NCBI GenBank assembly: GCA_963665155.2
Contig: OY761986.2
Coordinates: 2,232,001-2,296,000 of the forward strand
Length of the DNA: 64,000 nt
From: UBA1141 sp963665155
GTDB lineage: Bacteria > Chloroflexota > Dehalococcoidia > Lucifugimonadales > UBA3495
Direction of reading: 5' to 3'
In this document: one piece after another, positions 47,027 through 56,009 of the stretch
Numbering within the stretch: the first letter of the stretch is position 1
How the letters are laid out: every line of letters begins with the position of its first letter
Position numbers and translations under genes: made by a program
Notes under the pieces: model-generated
The model's input: only the letters and a program-made list of their open reading frames with translations
What the model was told of the DNA's origin: nothing
Databases searched by the model: none

Positions 47027-47201
47027 AAACCAGTCGCGACGGACCCGGCATGGGGTGTACGCGGTGGGCAAGCGGGTACGGAAGCGGGTAGAAGAGAAAT
47101 TCGGATGGATGAAAATCGTTGGTGGATTCCGGCGGACGCGCCAGCGGCTGCTGGAGCACCAGGTGAGCCGGCAACTCTTTTATGAGGTGGCGCAACGGGA
47201 T
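47027..47201 (+). pseudogene. IS5-family transposase fragment (C-terminal segment)
   Basis: The frame reads RRTRHGVYAVGKRVRKRVEE then KFGWMKIVGGFRRTRQR, the part of IS5/IS4 transposases around the last catalytic Glu. The sequence after RQR does not continue as expected. It holds exactly the segment missing from the fragment at 47256-47552. Confidence 0.7.
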
Positions 47202-47255
47202 GTTTTGACAGACTTCCAAATGACCTCGGCCACGGGGACAGAGGAGGAATGCGGT

Positions 47256-47552
47256 GCCGGTTATGGTGGACCAGGCTAAGAAGCGGGGGTTCCATCCCAG
47301 GACCTCGGGCGGAGACAAAAACTATGACACCCGAGGGTGTGTGGCCGCCATGCGCCAACGTGAGGTGACGCCCTATGTGGCCCAGAACACCAGCGGCCAG
47401 CGCAGTGCCATTGACGGGCGGACCGGTATCGGGGGCTGGACCGCACCGGCCTGGCCGGGTACCTAGTGGCCACAGCCTACAACTTGGTGCGGATTGCAAA
47501 GTTGCTCACCCCGATTCCATCGCAGGCAGCGAGCCCCGCTGGCCCAGGCTGA
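47256..47552 (+). pseudogene. IS5-family transposase fragment with internal deletion
   Basis: KKRGFHPRTSGGDKNYDTRG, VTPYVAQNTSGQRSAIDGRT then, after a frame change, RYRGLDRTGLAGYLVATAYN and a tail ending at 47552. The Glu-bearing block that should lie between DGRT and RYRGL is absent and is found instead upstream at 47027-47150. It is non-functional. Confidence 0.7.
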
Positions 47553-47740
47553 GTGACCAACCCAGGGCGCGGTGCGCCCACCAGGCCCCGATCAGGGGAG
47601 ATCGGGGCAATGCCACACCACGCAGACTCACTCTCATCCCTCTAAAAGGGCCTTATTCCAACGCGAAACTTCACCCAATAGGCGCCCCACGAACGTTGCT
47701 AAGATCGTTGCCTCAACTTCGGACATCAGGCAAATCTACA

Positions 47741-47845
47741 ATGTGTACGGTCAATCTGTCCCAGGGCGCTGGCACCAAACAGATGGCGTTAAGCCTTTCA
47801 ATCTCCGAGCCCACCGTGAAGTCTCATTTAAGCAACATTTCGTGG
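47741..47845 (+). pseudogene. LuxR-type helix-turn-helix remnant
   Basis: VNLSQGAGTKQMALSLSISE followed by PTVKSHLSNI matches the LuxR/NarL DNA-binding domain, which commonly reads like GLSNKEIA ... ISEKTVKNHL. No receiver or sensor domain remains on either side. It is a fragment of a lost response regulator. Confidence 0.6.
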
Positions 47846-48928
47846 GATGAGACATATTTGCGTTGTAGAGGCCCAGTCAGTTTGGGCATGGGTGAAACGC
47901 CGGGAACCATGGACCGCTAAAGGTGCGCGTAGCCGGCGGGCTGAGATGGTCAATCTCGACTGGCGGGACAGAAAACGTGGGTGCAAATTCCATCCCATTC
48001 CATCCCTTGGAAATATGCTCCGAGAGACCCAGGAGCATCTGACCATGGTTCTACGCAGCAAACGCAGGTAAAACCTCACTCATAAGCGGTCCGGACCGAG
48101 AATCTTGGGAGCCGTCCTAAGCTGCGCCATTTCGTAACCTCGGCCTAAAATGGCACCGACGGTCCCGGTGCCATTTTAGGCCGAGGCAGTTTGCGACCAC
48201 TAGTCCCGATACCTACACAGAGCCGATACAGACGTAAATATTAATCGGTACAAGCAACTAAATACGGCGGAGTTCACGGAGGATAAAAGAGGTGCCCCGA
48301 AAGGGGGAATCCGGCGAGGACTGACTACAAAGGAGTGTGTTGTTGTGCAGGGAAAATGTCAGTGGCCTTTGCGGTATTAGGTTTTAGCTAAAACGTAATT
48401 AATGGCTTGACTCACTACCTTTCCTGGGAATCTAGGCGGCGCTTCCATGTCGCATCGCGGATGCCCCGTTCTCGGGCCCATTCGCCGCCAGCCCCACGCC
48501 GGCGACAAGGGTTGAGCCACCTACGGTGTTTGGAACTGCCACTACACACAGGGATGCCTAAGAAATCGGTGATTCTGGCGATAGGCTCACCCACTGGACC
48601 GGGCATTTCAGACCGACGTAAACTTGATATCCCCAGGTGTCAAGTTGTCATCGCAGAGTCCGGCTACATCCAGCTAATATCGCCAGCACCGAAGGGAGGT
48701 ATTCAGTCCCTGACCTATCAGCAACTCCGCGATACAGGGCAATTCCTGGACGGGGACCAACTGGCGAGCGGATTCCGGATTTCCGTAATATCAGAGTCAC
48801 CAATCCCGACAGCGGAGTTCTCTTCGGTGACAAGATCACTTTTCCCTTGAGACCGATGATCGGGCGATTCGGGGTTATTCCGAAAGGCGGACCAAGGGGA
48901 AACCTCCGGACCAATAATCTTGTCTGGC
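47846..48928. other. Non-coding debris, one long inverted repeat
   Basis: About 1 kb with no supported gene; the open frames (for example 48407-48850) have no homology I recognise. A perfect 21-bp inverted repeat lies at 48138-48186. Confidence 0.45.
48138..48186. repeat. 21-bp perfect inverted repeat
   Basis: Positions 48138-48158 and 48166-48186 are exact reverse complements (inner part cctaaaatggcaccg) around a 7-nt loop. No T-run follows. Confidence 0.85.
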
Positions 48929-49309
48929 CTAAAGTCGAATATATTGATTCAAAGAGGTGTACATAGCAATATCATTAGGGGTAATGTGAGCTATGACATG
49001 CCGATAAATCTTGTTTTTAGTAGGTCGGTTTTCGCCGCAAATTTCACACCGGAAATTCGAATCTGGGAGCTGCACCAACACCGGGAGGTCTAGAATTAAA
49101 GTGGGCCGCTCTTCCCAGTCCCGCCAAAGACTCAGAACGGTATGAGTTGACGCTGGGATCTTCTCCGCGATCTTCTTGGTGGTCCAGCCCTTGTATATCC
49201 CCCAAACAATCACAAGCTTGTCTTCGTCAGACAACTTTCCCTGCCCTATACGTGGTTCTCTGTCCGCCAGCATGGCTAAAATAGGGGATCTTTCGAATTC
49301 TTGTACCAT
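48929..49309 (-). CDS. Small helix-turn-helix protein with C2H2-like zinc finger
   Basis: 126 residues from ATG 49309; the earlier in-frame start at 49345 falls inside repeats and is unlikely. SDEDKLVIVWGIYKGWTTKK followed by IAEKIPASTHTVLSLWRDW is a resolvase/homeodomain-like helix-turn-helix. The C-terminal CEICGENRPTKNKIYRHVIAH has Cys88, Cys91, His104 and His108 in C2H2 spacing. No close family is recognised. No Shine-Dalgarno sequence precedes the ATG, so it may be translated leaderless. Four 10-bp direct repeats and a palindrome lie directly upstream and look like its operator. Confidence 0.6.
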   Translation of the reverse strand: MVQEFERSPILAMLADREPRIGQGKLSDEDKLVIVWGIYKGWTTKKIAEKIPASTHTVLSLWRDWEERPTLILDLPVLVQLPDSNFRCEICGENRPTKNKIYRHVIAHITPNDIAMYTSLNQYIRL

Positions 49310-49330
49310 ATCTAAATAATAACATAATCT

Positions 49331-49389
49331 CCCAAGATCTCCCAAGATCTCCCATGATCTCCCAAGATCTGAGATTATCTCATAATCTC
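49331..49389 (-). promoter_or_regulatory. Four 10-bp iterons plus palindrome, probable operator
   Basis: cccaagatct is repeated at exactly 10-bp spacing (49331-49370, third copy cccatgatct), one helical turn apart. It is followed by the perfect palindrome gagattat-ctc-ataatctc (49371-49389). The array lies 22 bp upstream of the helix-turn-helix gene start. Binding by that protein is inference. Confidence 0.6.
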
Positions 49390-49646
49390 ACTAGATTCTT
49401 ACATTATTAGACCAAATGAGGCTACTCACTGATAATTGAGCCATTTAGCCTCTGGTCACGCCTGCGAGTACAGTCAAATTAAGGGTTTGGATCAGGATAT
49501 CACCCTAAATAATCGATAAATTAATGTAAAAATCGATGACAATTCGTCGCATAGGTTTTCTTGCGCCATTACCATGATCTTTTCGTGGGAATCCATTGAA
49601 TTACCCCATCATTAACTGTTGGCACTGGGGATTCAATGTTGGTTTC

Positions 49647-49906
49647 ATGTTGAGCGGTGCAAGAGCGGAAAACACCTTCGTTGAGGCAATAGGCGAACAT
49701 ATCAAGGCTATGGAATCCGTAAGAGACCTATCGGGGATACAGACAAGGTAGCCTCGGCCACGGTAGAGGTTCATAGGTGTGGCGGCAAGGTGGTGTTGTT
49801 TGGTAATGGTGGCAGTTCTTGTGACGCACAGCATATACCCGCCAAGATGCATGGAGTGAGAGGGAGATTCGTCCAGCAGGAAGATGGCCTCGGCGCGGTC
49901 TCCTAA
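49647..49906 (+). pseudogene. Phosphoheptose isomerase (GmhA-like SIS domain) remnant
   Basis: It begins MLSGARAENTFVEAIGEHIK, and a frame change near 49735 leads to DKVASATVEV, then GGKVVLFGNGGSSCDAQHIP, the SIS sugar-phosphate motif of GmhA. The frame stops at 49906 after GLGAVS. Only the first half or so of a 190-residue enzyme remains. Confidence 0.7.
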
Positions 49907-49908
49907 CC

Positions 49909-51072
49909 GTAACGTATCAAGCAGTATCAGGCGAGGTAAATCCAGTCGACTTTGTTGCGATAGAAGCGTTACGCGTATTTCAGTCAGACGTTTACAGCGT
50001 GATAAGGAAAAATCCCTCGGCATTTATTCACGCACCAAATTCGGTAACATTCGGTCAGCCCAAACCGGAAGACCAGAAGGATTTTCATGAAGCCTGGATG
50101 AAGCAGCACGAGCCATTGGAACGAGAGCGCATCAAGAATTTTCTGATGTATTTATTTCCCACGCTCGAATTAGTTTGGACAATGAGCAATTTCCCTGACG
50201 GAATTGAAAGTGTCTGGAGAAGTGAACTTCGGGTTTGCTGCGAAGACATATTTCCAATGTACTTTCGGATGGCTCTACCCGAAGGCGCAATATCTAATGC
50301 CGAAATGCAGACGCTCCTGAAACTTAGTCATGACGAGCACTTGCTTGGTGTCAGGTTGCTACAGCTAGCTAATGAACTAGGTCCCGACGGAATGACGAGG
50401 GTTCGGCCCGTCTTAGACCGGCTCCAGAATTACACCCGTACGCCGGTATCGGCTGAGCAAGCCCGGTCAATAATCTCGGCCTTAATAATAAAGGGCGACA
50501 AACTCCTGGTTCCTGGGGACGAACCCACCACAATACTTGGCCTTGGGACCGAAGTTTCCATAAATCGCGTAATTTATCAGTTTCTCCCAATCCTAGGGGA
50601 AGATGAGCGATTCCATATTATCGGATCGGCGATCGAAGGAAGCGAAAGCATCGATACGGTGGTTAGAGAAGTCGCCCTCCTAGAACGATATCCCGGAGAG
50701 ACGCAACCACGCCATGATGATTTAATATCCGAACATCATCTGAATCAACTCAGAGACCAGGCGCTACTGAAGATTAAGAATACGACAGCAGAAGCATCTG
50801 GTGGCAGGCTCACGAGACGGCGGGACCGTGATGTTTTTGGCTCTACCGTGAGTAACCCTTTTCCTGTGATCCGAACAATGCTCTCGTCCAGGCGCCCCAG
50901 CAAATTCGCCCTCGGGACGAAAGGACAGCGTGACAATGTAGTGGTCCTCAGTCTCTTCATCCTCGACCACTTCGAAAGCCATAGGGACATCGGCAAATCG
51001 CCGCCCGTAGGCACCAGGGGTTTCCAGGCGGTGCGCATAGCTAGGACTCGGGCCTGGTCCAGCGAAATATAG
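49909..51072 (+). pseudogene. C-terminal part of a KAP-family P-loop NTPase
   Basis: In frame from 49909: VSGEVNPVDFVAIEALRVFQ then SDVYSVIRKN, and later VCCEDIFPMYFRMALPEGAIS. These match the C-terminal helical region of KAP NTPases, which are often membrane-linked and found in defence-type islands. The Walker motifs are absent, so only the 3' half remains. After about 50800 the frame overlaps another gene fragment on the opposite strand and is not KAP-like. Annotating software would likely start it at GTG 49999. Confidence 0.55.
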
Positions 51073-51140
51073 CAAAAGACCTCACCCTCGGCGGTGAACT
51101 CGAATTTCTCCTCGTCTGGTTTGCCCTGGTCTTCGGTCAT
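50770..51140 (-). pseudogene. Frameshifted small conserved protein (function unknown)
   Basis: ATG 51140 begins MTEDQGKPDEEKFEFTAEGE and continues ISLDQARVLAMRTA. The frame then switches (near 51035) to ETPGAYGRRFADVPMAFEVV, then DHYIVTLSFRPEGEFAGAPG. I have seen this layout in uncharacterised Chloroflexi proteins, but cannot name a family. One indel breaks it and the end is unclear. Confidence 0.45.
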
Positions 51141-51390
51141 GGGGAATTATAGGGTTGAGGAGGTGGTTTAAGTCAAACCGGTGGTTGCGCTAGGAACGCC
51201 CGTCTTTGTGCTAAATGATAAAGGGCCAATTGGGGGCAGGTGGTGATTAGGACGGCTTGGTGGAACGGCGTTTGGGTTAGCTTCCCGATTATGGCGATAA
51301 GTGCATCAGGGGTACATGGCCGTCAATGCGACAGTCGTTAGTGATATATAAGCCGGTGTCGCATAACCTAGAGTCTGAGATGCCTATCAC

Positions 51391-51933
51391 CTAACGCAGT
51401 ACCGCGAATAGGATTCCGGTCAACACGGCATAACCGATGAAACCGATGACCGCCACCCCGACGGCTCGCAAGGTGGACGTGTAGTCCAGAGCCTGTCTAA
51501 TCGCAACGACCATCGCCACCAACTGCCAAATTGGCACAAGAGCAAACACAAAAGGGCCAACAACGGGTACAATCCCGAAGACTTTCAGCACACCTGGAGA
51601 CTGCGCGAAGCCGAGTGTTCGTGCAAGCTGCCCCCAGTTCGCATTTGTGTCAGGGGTGCGAAGGATGGATGTGCCTATGAGGTAGGTAATCCACGCCCAA
51701 ATCGCCCATCCAGCCAGTGCTGCCACGATGCCTACCACGAAGGCTATGACGCTACCTGAGCCAAGATTTCCGATTCCCGCAGCCAAGGCGACAAGCAGAA
51801 CTACCGACATTGCTTGAAGGGTGGCAGAGTTGTCGGCCTCCACCTCTTCATAGGTTTCCGTGCGCAGTCTTGCTGCCCCTATCATTCGCTGGATCAATTC
51901 ATGTCCTCCATGCTTTGGTAGGAAACTTGTCAT
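51391..51933 (-). CDS. YIP1-family membrane protein
   Basis: About 180 residues from ATG 51933 (TTG 51960 is an upstream alternative). The N-terminal RMIGAARLRTETYEEVEADN, then four to five hydrophobic helices including SVVLLVALAAGIGNLGSGS, WAIWAWITYLIGTSIL and FGIVPVVGPFVFALVPIWQL, match the Yip1 domain family of small bacterial membrane proteins. Role unknown. The frame is intact amid decayed neighbours. Confidence 0.7.
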   Translation of the reverse strand: MTSFLPKHGGHELIQRMIGAARLRTETYEEVEADNSATLQAMSVVLLVALAAGIGNLGSGSVIAFVVGIVAALAGWAIWAWITYLIGTSILRTPDTNANWGQLARTLGFAQSPGVLKVFGIVPVVGPFVFALVPIWQLVAMVVAIRQALDYTSTLRAVGVAVIGFIGYAVLTGILFAVLR

Positions 51934-51973
51934 GGCTTCGGAATCAGAACCCGTGAGCAAGGATTCGTAGTAC

Positions 51974-52228
51974 CTAAATATCTATGGAGTCCAGGTAGGT
52001 GAACACCGGCTCACCATCTACGAAGCCCACCGCCAGAGACCCAGTCTCCTTGGAGTCCCATTCCACCAGCAAGGTGATACGGCCAGCTTTGTCTTGGTCC
52101 TCCATAACCCGAACCGACCTACAGCCCGAAAAAGCTCGCGTGTCTGGCAGACCATCTTTTAAGACCTGCTTGAATTCGTCCACCCTCTCCCGCTTAATAT
52201 TCATGATGATGTTAGCTGTGACTGCCAT
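51974..52228 (-). CDS. ABM-domain monooxygenase-like protein with an internal deletion
   Basis: 84 residues. MAVTANIIMNIKRERVDEFK, LPDTRAFSGCRSVRVMED and LLVEWDSKE match the antibiotic-biosynthesis-monooxygenase (ABM) ferredoxin-like fold. Compared with the paralogue at 59740-60027, 11 residues (DQLRYMAWRAE) are missing after WDSKE, in frame. That segment normally forms a helix of the fold, so activity is doubtful. A remnant of the helix-turn-helix partner is divergent at 52368. Confidence 0.65.
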   Translation of the reverse strand: MAVTANIIMNIKRERVDEFKQVLKDGLPDTRAFSGCRSVRVMEDQDKAGRITLLVEWDSKETGSLAVGFVDGEPVFTYLDSIDI

Positions 52229-52367
52229 TAATCCCTCCGTGCATCAAGTAGCCCGCCAGGTGACGATAGTTGAACCACCCAACGGGCGCAAGGGTAATCG
52301 GCTAGGAAGTTACCGAACAATCCCGACTTAATGTTACGCTCACAAACATCGATAGTACAATGTGCCA

Positions 52368-52406
52368 ATGTTTGAACTAAAGAACTGGTTGAGGTACCGC
52401 AATTAA
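52368..52406 (+). pseudogene. N-terminal stub of the small HTH family
   Basis: MFELKNWLRYRN then TAA resembles the start of the HTH proteins at 53856 (MLDLKTWLREQG) and 59535. Only 12 codons remain. Confidence 0.4.
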
Positions 52407-52410
52407 AGGG

Positions 52411-53825
52411 GTGATAAGTATGGTCCTATGGGCTGATATTCCAACCGCATTGCAAGATGTGTTGACCTCAACGCCGCCCGCGCCTTTCGAGCGAACACCT
52501 TGGGTTGAAGCGCCGGATTTAATCGACGTGCGGGTTGCGATCCTTACCACGGCTGCGATTCACCGGGCCGATGACCGGCCATTTACGGGTCACGAAGGTG
52601 ACTATCGGATCATCCCTGGCGATGTCGACTATGCCGACTTAGCCATGACCCATTCCAGCGTCAATTTCGACCGCAGCGCCTATCAGCAAGACGTAAACGT
52701 ATGTTTTCCCTTAGAACACCTGCAAACATTGGTCAACTTGGGTGAGATTGGCTCCGTTGCAAACTGGCATTACTCTTTCATGGGCTCAACTGCGCCGGAA
52801 CGTATGGAGGTGGCGGCTCGAGAAGTTTCCCAATCGCATTGGGGGACAACGTTAATCTCGTTCTCCTCGTGCCCATTTGACCTGGTTGCACACGCGCCGT
52901 GGGCGTATTGTCTCAATACATAGAACGGCCAGTGATTGAAGGCGGGGCAGGCATCGCGACGGCAGGGGTTAGTCTAATCCGACCAGTTACGGAAGCTGTC
53001 AAACCACCACGCGCATTATGGGTCCCATTTCCATTTGGCCGACCTTTGGGACCACCGAATCGTCCAGATATCAATTTAGCTGTCTTGCGCTGTGCCTTGG
53101 CGTTGGTGAATCAAGCGCCTGGTCCAGCCTTGATAGACTACATCGAGGCCGAAGGCGATGGAGCAATAGACGATGCGGTGTGGTCTTGCCCGGTGACGTC
53201 TCCTGCCGCTGCACCGGAGAATGAGTCCGACGCGTTAACGGCTCAACTTCAGCAAGAAACACAGTTGCTCAGACCATGGTTCGATGAGGGTCTGCGTGCC
53301 CGAGGTCGCACCGAGGTCGGAACAATCGGTAAAAAAGTCGACTCCATCGAGGAGATGCTCGGAATTCTTTCGAAGTTCGCTGTGGATGCGGATATGGCAG
53401 TACCAGAGGGATACGACCACCCTATGCCTCAATTATTGCGCTACATTGCCGACGACGTTCGAGACTCTTACGTCGAGGCGGCAATATCTAAACCAAGCGC
53501 TACGTTCCCGTCACCGTCAGAATTACTCGAGTGGTTTTTCCTACAAACCGTGGCAGGGGATGTGTTTTACCGAGTACGCGACAGACTGCTAGCCGCAGAT
53601 ATTCTCGTGCTCATGGCGCAAGGCCTCGGAGACGATGTAATCGATAGTCGATTGTCGGTTCGGCCAGGTACTACTGCCGCGTTGGCGGACGGTATCCTCC
53701 AAGCGCCTGGAATCAATCGTGATCTTCTGAAAGAATCTGCACAGGTGTTCCGAGCCGAACAGCCAAATCGTCTGTCTTGGACCATTGTCCCGGTTTCGAT
53801 GCGTGATCGACGTTATGAGCCCTAA
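52411..53825 (+). pseudogene. GrdB-like (glycine/betaine reductase B family) protein, one frameshift
   Basis: ATG 52420 follows GGGGTG. The first part has the family features HRADDRPFTGHEGDYRIIPG, HSSVNFDRSAYQQDVNVCFP, GEIGSVANWHYSFMG and SSCPFDLVAHA. The frame is lost near 52895. It continues as VGVLSQYIERPVIEGG, AGIATAGVSLIRPVTEAVKP then RALWVPFPFGRPLG. A C-terminal helical region (to 53825) follows that I do not recognise. The frame of the second half opens at 52899. Restoring one base gives a protein of about 470 residues. Cys (SSCPF) occupies the place where some relatives use a redox residue. It may be a recent pseudogene or a sequencing error. Confidence 0.6.
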
Positions 53826-53855
53826 GTAAGGAGGATATTTAGGCATAAGTATCCA

Positions 53856-54158
53856 ATGTTGGACCTAAAGACATGGTTGAGAGAACAAGGGTTAAGCGTC
53901 AACGAACTGGCCGAGCTGTTGGGCGTGCCCTCAACAGCGGCGGAAGATTGGGTCTACAAAGGTGTGATGCCTAACCCGGCGAACCTCGATACGCTTAACA
54001 ACTTAATTGCTGCCGTCTGTGCGCACGATTGGGTGATTGAGGCGTCGAATGGGCCGCTGAGCGAAGGAGAGTGTCAACGGTGTGGCGAGAAGAGGCAGTT
54101 TAGTAATTCTGTTGACAACCCGGCGTGGCCAATACTCCAACGAAACAGGGTTCCGTAA
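53856..54158 (+). CDS. Small helix-turn-helix protein with zinc ribbon
   Basis: 100 residues. MLDLKTWLREQGLSVNELAE followed by LLGVPSTAAEDWVYKG is a compact HTH of a recurring type; two broken copies lie at 52368 and 59327. CAHDWVIEASNGPLSEGECQ and RCGEKRQFSN provide three Cys and a His for a zinc ribbon. Start ATG 53856, 31 bp after the GrdB-like gene; AGGAGG lies 19-24 bp upstream, rather far for the usual spacing. Probably a transcription factor or small regulator. Confidence 0.65.
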   Translation: MLDLKTWLREQGLSVNELAELLGVPSTAAEDWVYKGVMPNPANLDTLNNLIAAVCAHDWVIEASNGPLSEGECQRCGEKRQFSNSVDNPAWPILQRNRVP

Positions 54159-54327
54159 CGACGTTGATAATCGGTGGCCATGAAAGTATGAAACCTTTAT
54201 TAACACTAATCATGGTATGAAAACCCCATATATTATCCGGTCCTGTTTTCATGGCGATTAATGCAATTGGCCCAATGCCGTAAAGGTTGATTGCTGGCGC
54301 GGTTAATCAAGTCCATCAGGAGAACCC

Positions 54328-54760
54328 ATGGACACAGTCAATGTTAAGAGCTTGACCCGGCTGCAGAATCTCGTAACTACCGAGCGCCATGCTCTAGTGG
54401 CTGACGAGCCACCTGAGGATGGTGACGGCCTTGGACTCAACCCCCAACGAATTACTTCTTTGTGCCTTGGGCTCCTGAACTTCTATGACGCTGCGGCTGT
54501 ATGCTGGCACAAAAGGGTGGGATCTGGAGTCTGTGGAGGTAGAGCTTAGTCATGAACGCGTCCACGCCCGCGACTGTGAGGAAAGCGAGGAAAACGACCA
54601 TGTAATGGTAGACGTTATCAGGAGAAACATTGTGGTTGCCGGGGATTTGGACGAGGACCAAGGGGCGCGGCTCTTAGCGTTAGCGAAACGGTGTCCGGTA
54701 CACCGTTCACTTGAAGGCGGCCCCACAATTGTGAGTAATCTGGAAGTCGTCAGGAAGTGA
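54328..54760 (+). pseudogene. OsmC-like peroxidase with frameshift and TGA at the catalytic Cys
   Basis: ATG 54328 begins MDTVNVKSLTRLQNLVTTER, continuing VADEPPEDGDGLGLNP. A run of five C then shifts the frame (about 54442-54446). In the next frame ELLLCALGS is followed by TGA (54476-54478), exactly where the peroxidatic Cys of OsmC (LGACTAMTL) belongs. Then come TSMTLRLYAGTKGWDLESVE, ARDCEESEEND and the second Cys in KRCPVHRSL. All other family motifs are intact. Either the gene died by two lesions, or TGA is selenocysteine and the run is miscalled. No clear SECIS hairpin was found by eye. Confidence 0.65.
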
Positions 54761-54902
54761 CAATTGGATTGGCAGAGCAATTCGATTTAGCCAAGCACCA
54801 ATTAATCAAAATGTTCGCGGCCAGTACCCACTCAGGAAAACATAGTCGAGAAGTGGGGCCTGTTTCCACATCCTATCACTGTTCCGTCCTCCAACCGACT
54901 GT

Positions 54903-55394
54903 TCATGGGTGTTCCGGCACTCTATTTTCGACCAGTTCGCCTGTCTCTATGTGATATTTCAAGCCCGCAGCTAGGTCCACCATTCCCTTCTTCAGTTGGC
55001 GACGGGCAAATAAAAGATCAGCAAGAACCCCAACCGGGCCAAACTTGAGCGCGTAGTCCGGCGTTATCGTTACAACTGTGCTGTCTCCATTAGATTCCAG
55101 GGTGAACCTGACGTGGTTTCGTTTGATCGGCAGGTTGCTCTCGTACACGTCGATTGTGAACCCTTCGCCGTCGCGCCAGTCAAACGCTCTTTCCTCTAAA
55201 TATCCGATGGAACCACCTTTCGCGTTTTGCAGGTCACAGTGCCGCATCGCTACTTCGCCTTCAGTCTCAGGAGAGGTAGAATAGGATTTTGCCACGCCGG
55301 GATTCCACTTGTAGATACTTCCCAGGTCCGCGAGCACTTCCCAGACCTTTTGCTTTGGCGCATTTATGTCGATCACGGTGCTGAATGTCGCCAT
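54903..55394 (-). CDS. SRPBCC-family protein
   Basis: About 163 residues from ATG 55394 with GGAG upstream. MATFSTVIDINAPKQKVWEV, LADLGSIYKWNPGVA, STVVTITPDYALKFGPVG and the final amphipathic helix match the START/polyketide-cyclase-like SRPBCC fold that binds hydrophobic ligands. No catalytic assignment is possible. It is one of the few undamaged genes in this stretch. Confidence 0.75.
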   Translation of the reverse strand: MATFSTVIDINAPKQKVWEVLADLGSIYKWNPGVAKSYSTSPETEGEVAMRHCDLQNAKGGSIGYLEERAFDWRDGEGFTIDVYESNLPIKRNHVRFTLESNGDSTVVTITPDYALKFGPVGVLADLLFARRQLKKGMVDLAAGLKYHIETGELVENRVPEHP

Positions 55395-55470
55395 TACCAC
55401 TCCGACGACGATTAGTACTGCGGCTAGCCCTCAGCTAGGCCACGAGAACATATCCAAGCCCGACCACCGC

Positions 55471-55744
55471 CTAGCCAATTAGGTTGCGTTTGTCGCTCGT
55501 CTCTTCACCGTTCTCTACTCTATCTGGTACGGTGTCTGAAGAGACAGGTGCTACGGTTGACGGTGACGGCATTAGGACGGCCAGCGCCAAAAAAATAAGC
55601 CACGACGGAAAGTGGGAAGAAGCAAAAGCACAATACGACGAACCCAACCCGAGCTAATGTGGGGTCAATATTAAAGTACTCTGCCACGCTTCCGGCAACG
55701 CCAAACAGCTTCTTGTCAGTGCTCTTGACCAATCGCTTTGCCAT
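55471..55744 (-). pseudogene. PspC-domain protein, frameshifted in a T7 run
   Basis: ATG 55744 (GGGGG upstream) begins MAKRLVKSTDKKLFGVAGSV, AEYFNIDPTLARVGFVVLCF, a PspC domain with a hydrophobic helix. A run of seven T near 55590 shifts the frame; the alternative frame continues LALAVLMPSPSTVAPVSSDT to a stop at 55471. PspC proteins sit in the membrane and sense envelope stress. Confidence 0.65.
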
Positions 55745-56009
55745 AATCACCCCCATATGGCGGACACAAATATGGTACACGAACAAGATAGTGATTTGCC
55801 ATCGGTGGAAATGTCTAATTGTCATCAGCCAAGAGTACGGTCTATGCCAGGCTCACGGATGGCCAGACAAACGCTAAGCGACATTCCGTTCACTGGGTAT
55901 TAGTATATTAATAGTGGGTTAGCGGAATAGAGGTCAGGGGTAAATCTGACATCCAGTGACGCACCATAAACAGACCAGCCCTTGAGCCGGTCAATGAATT
56001 GGTGAGGCA

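Noticed and set aside
47375..47920. 181-codon frame as a real gene
   Set aside because: Only a short LuxR-type HTH stretch is meaningful; the rest is transposase in the wrong frame or random sequence.
49601..50023. 140-codon minus-strand frame
   Set aside because: Opposite strand of the GmhA-like and KAP remnants; no motif.
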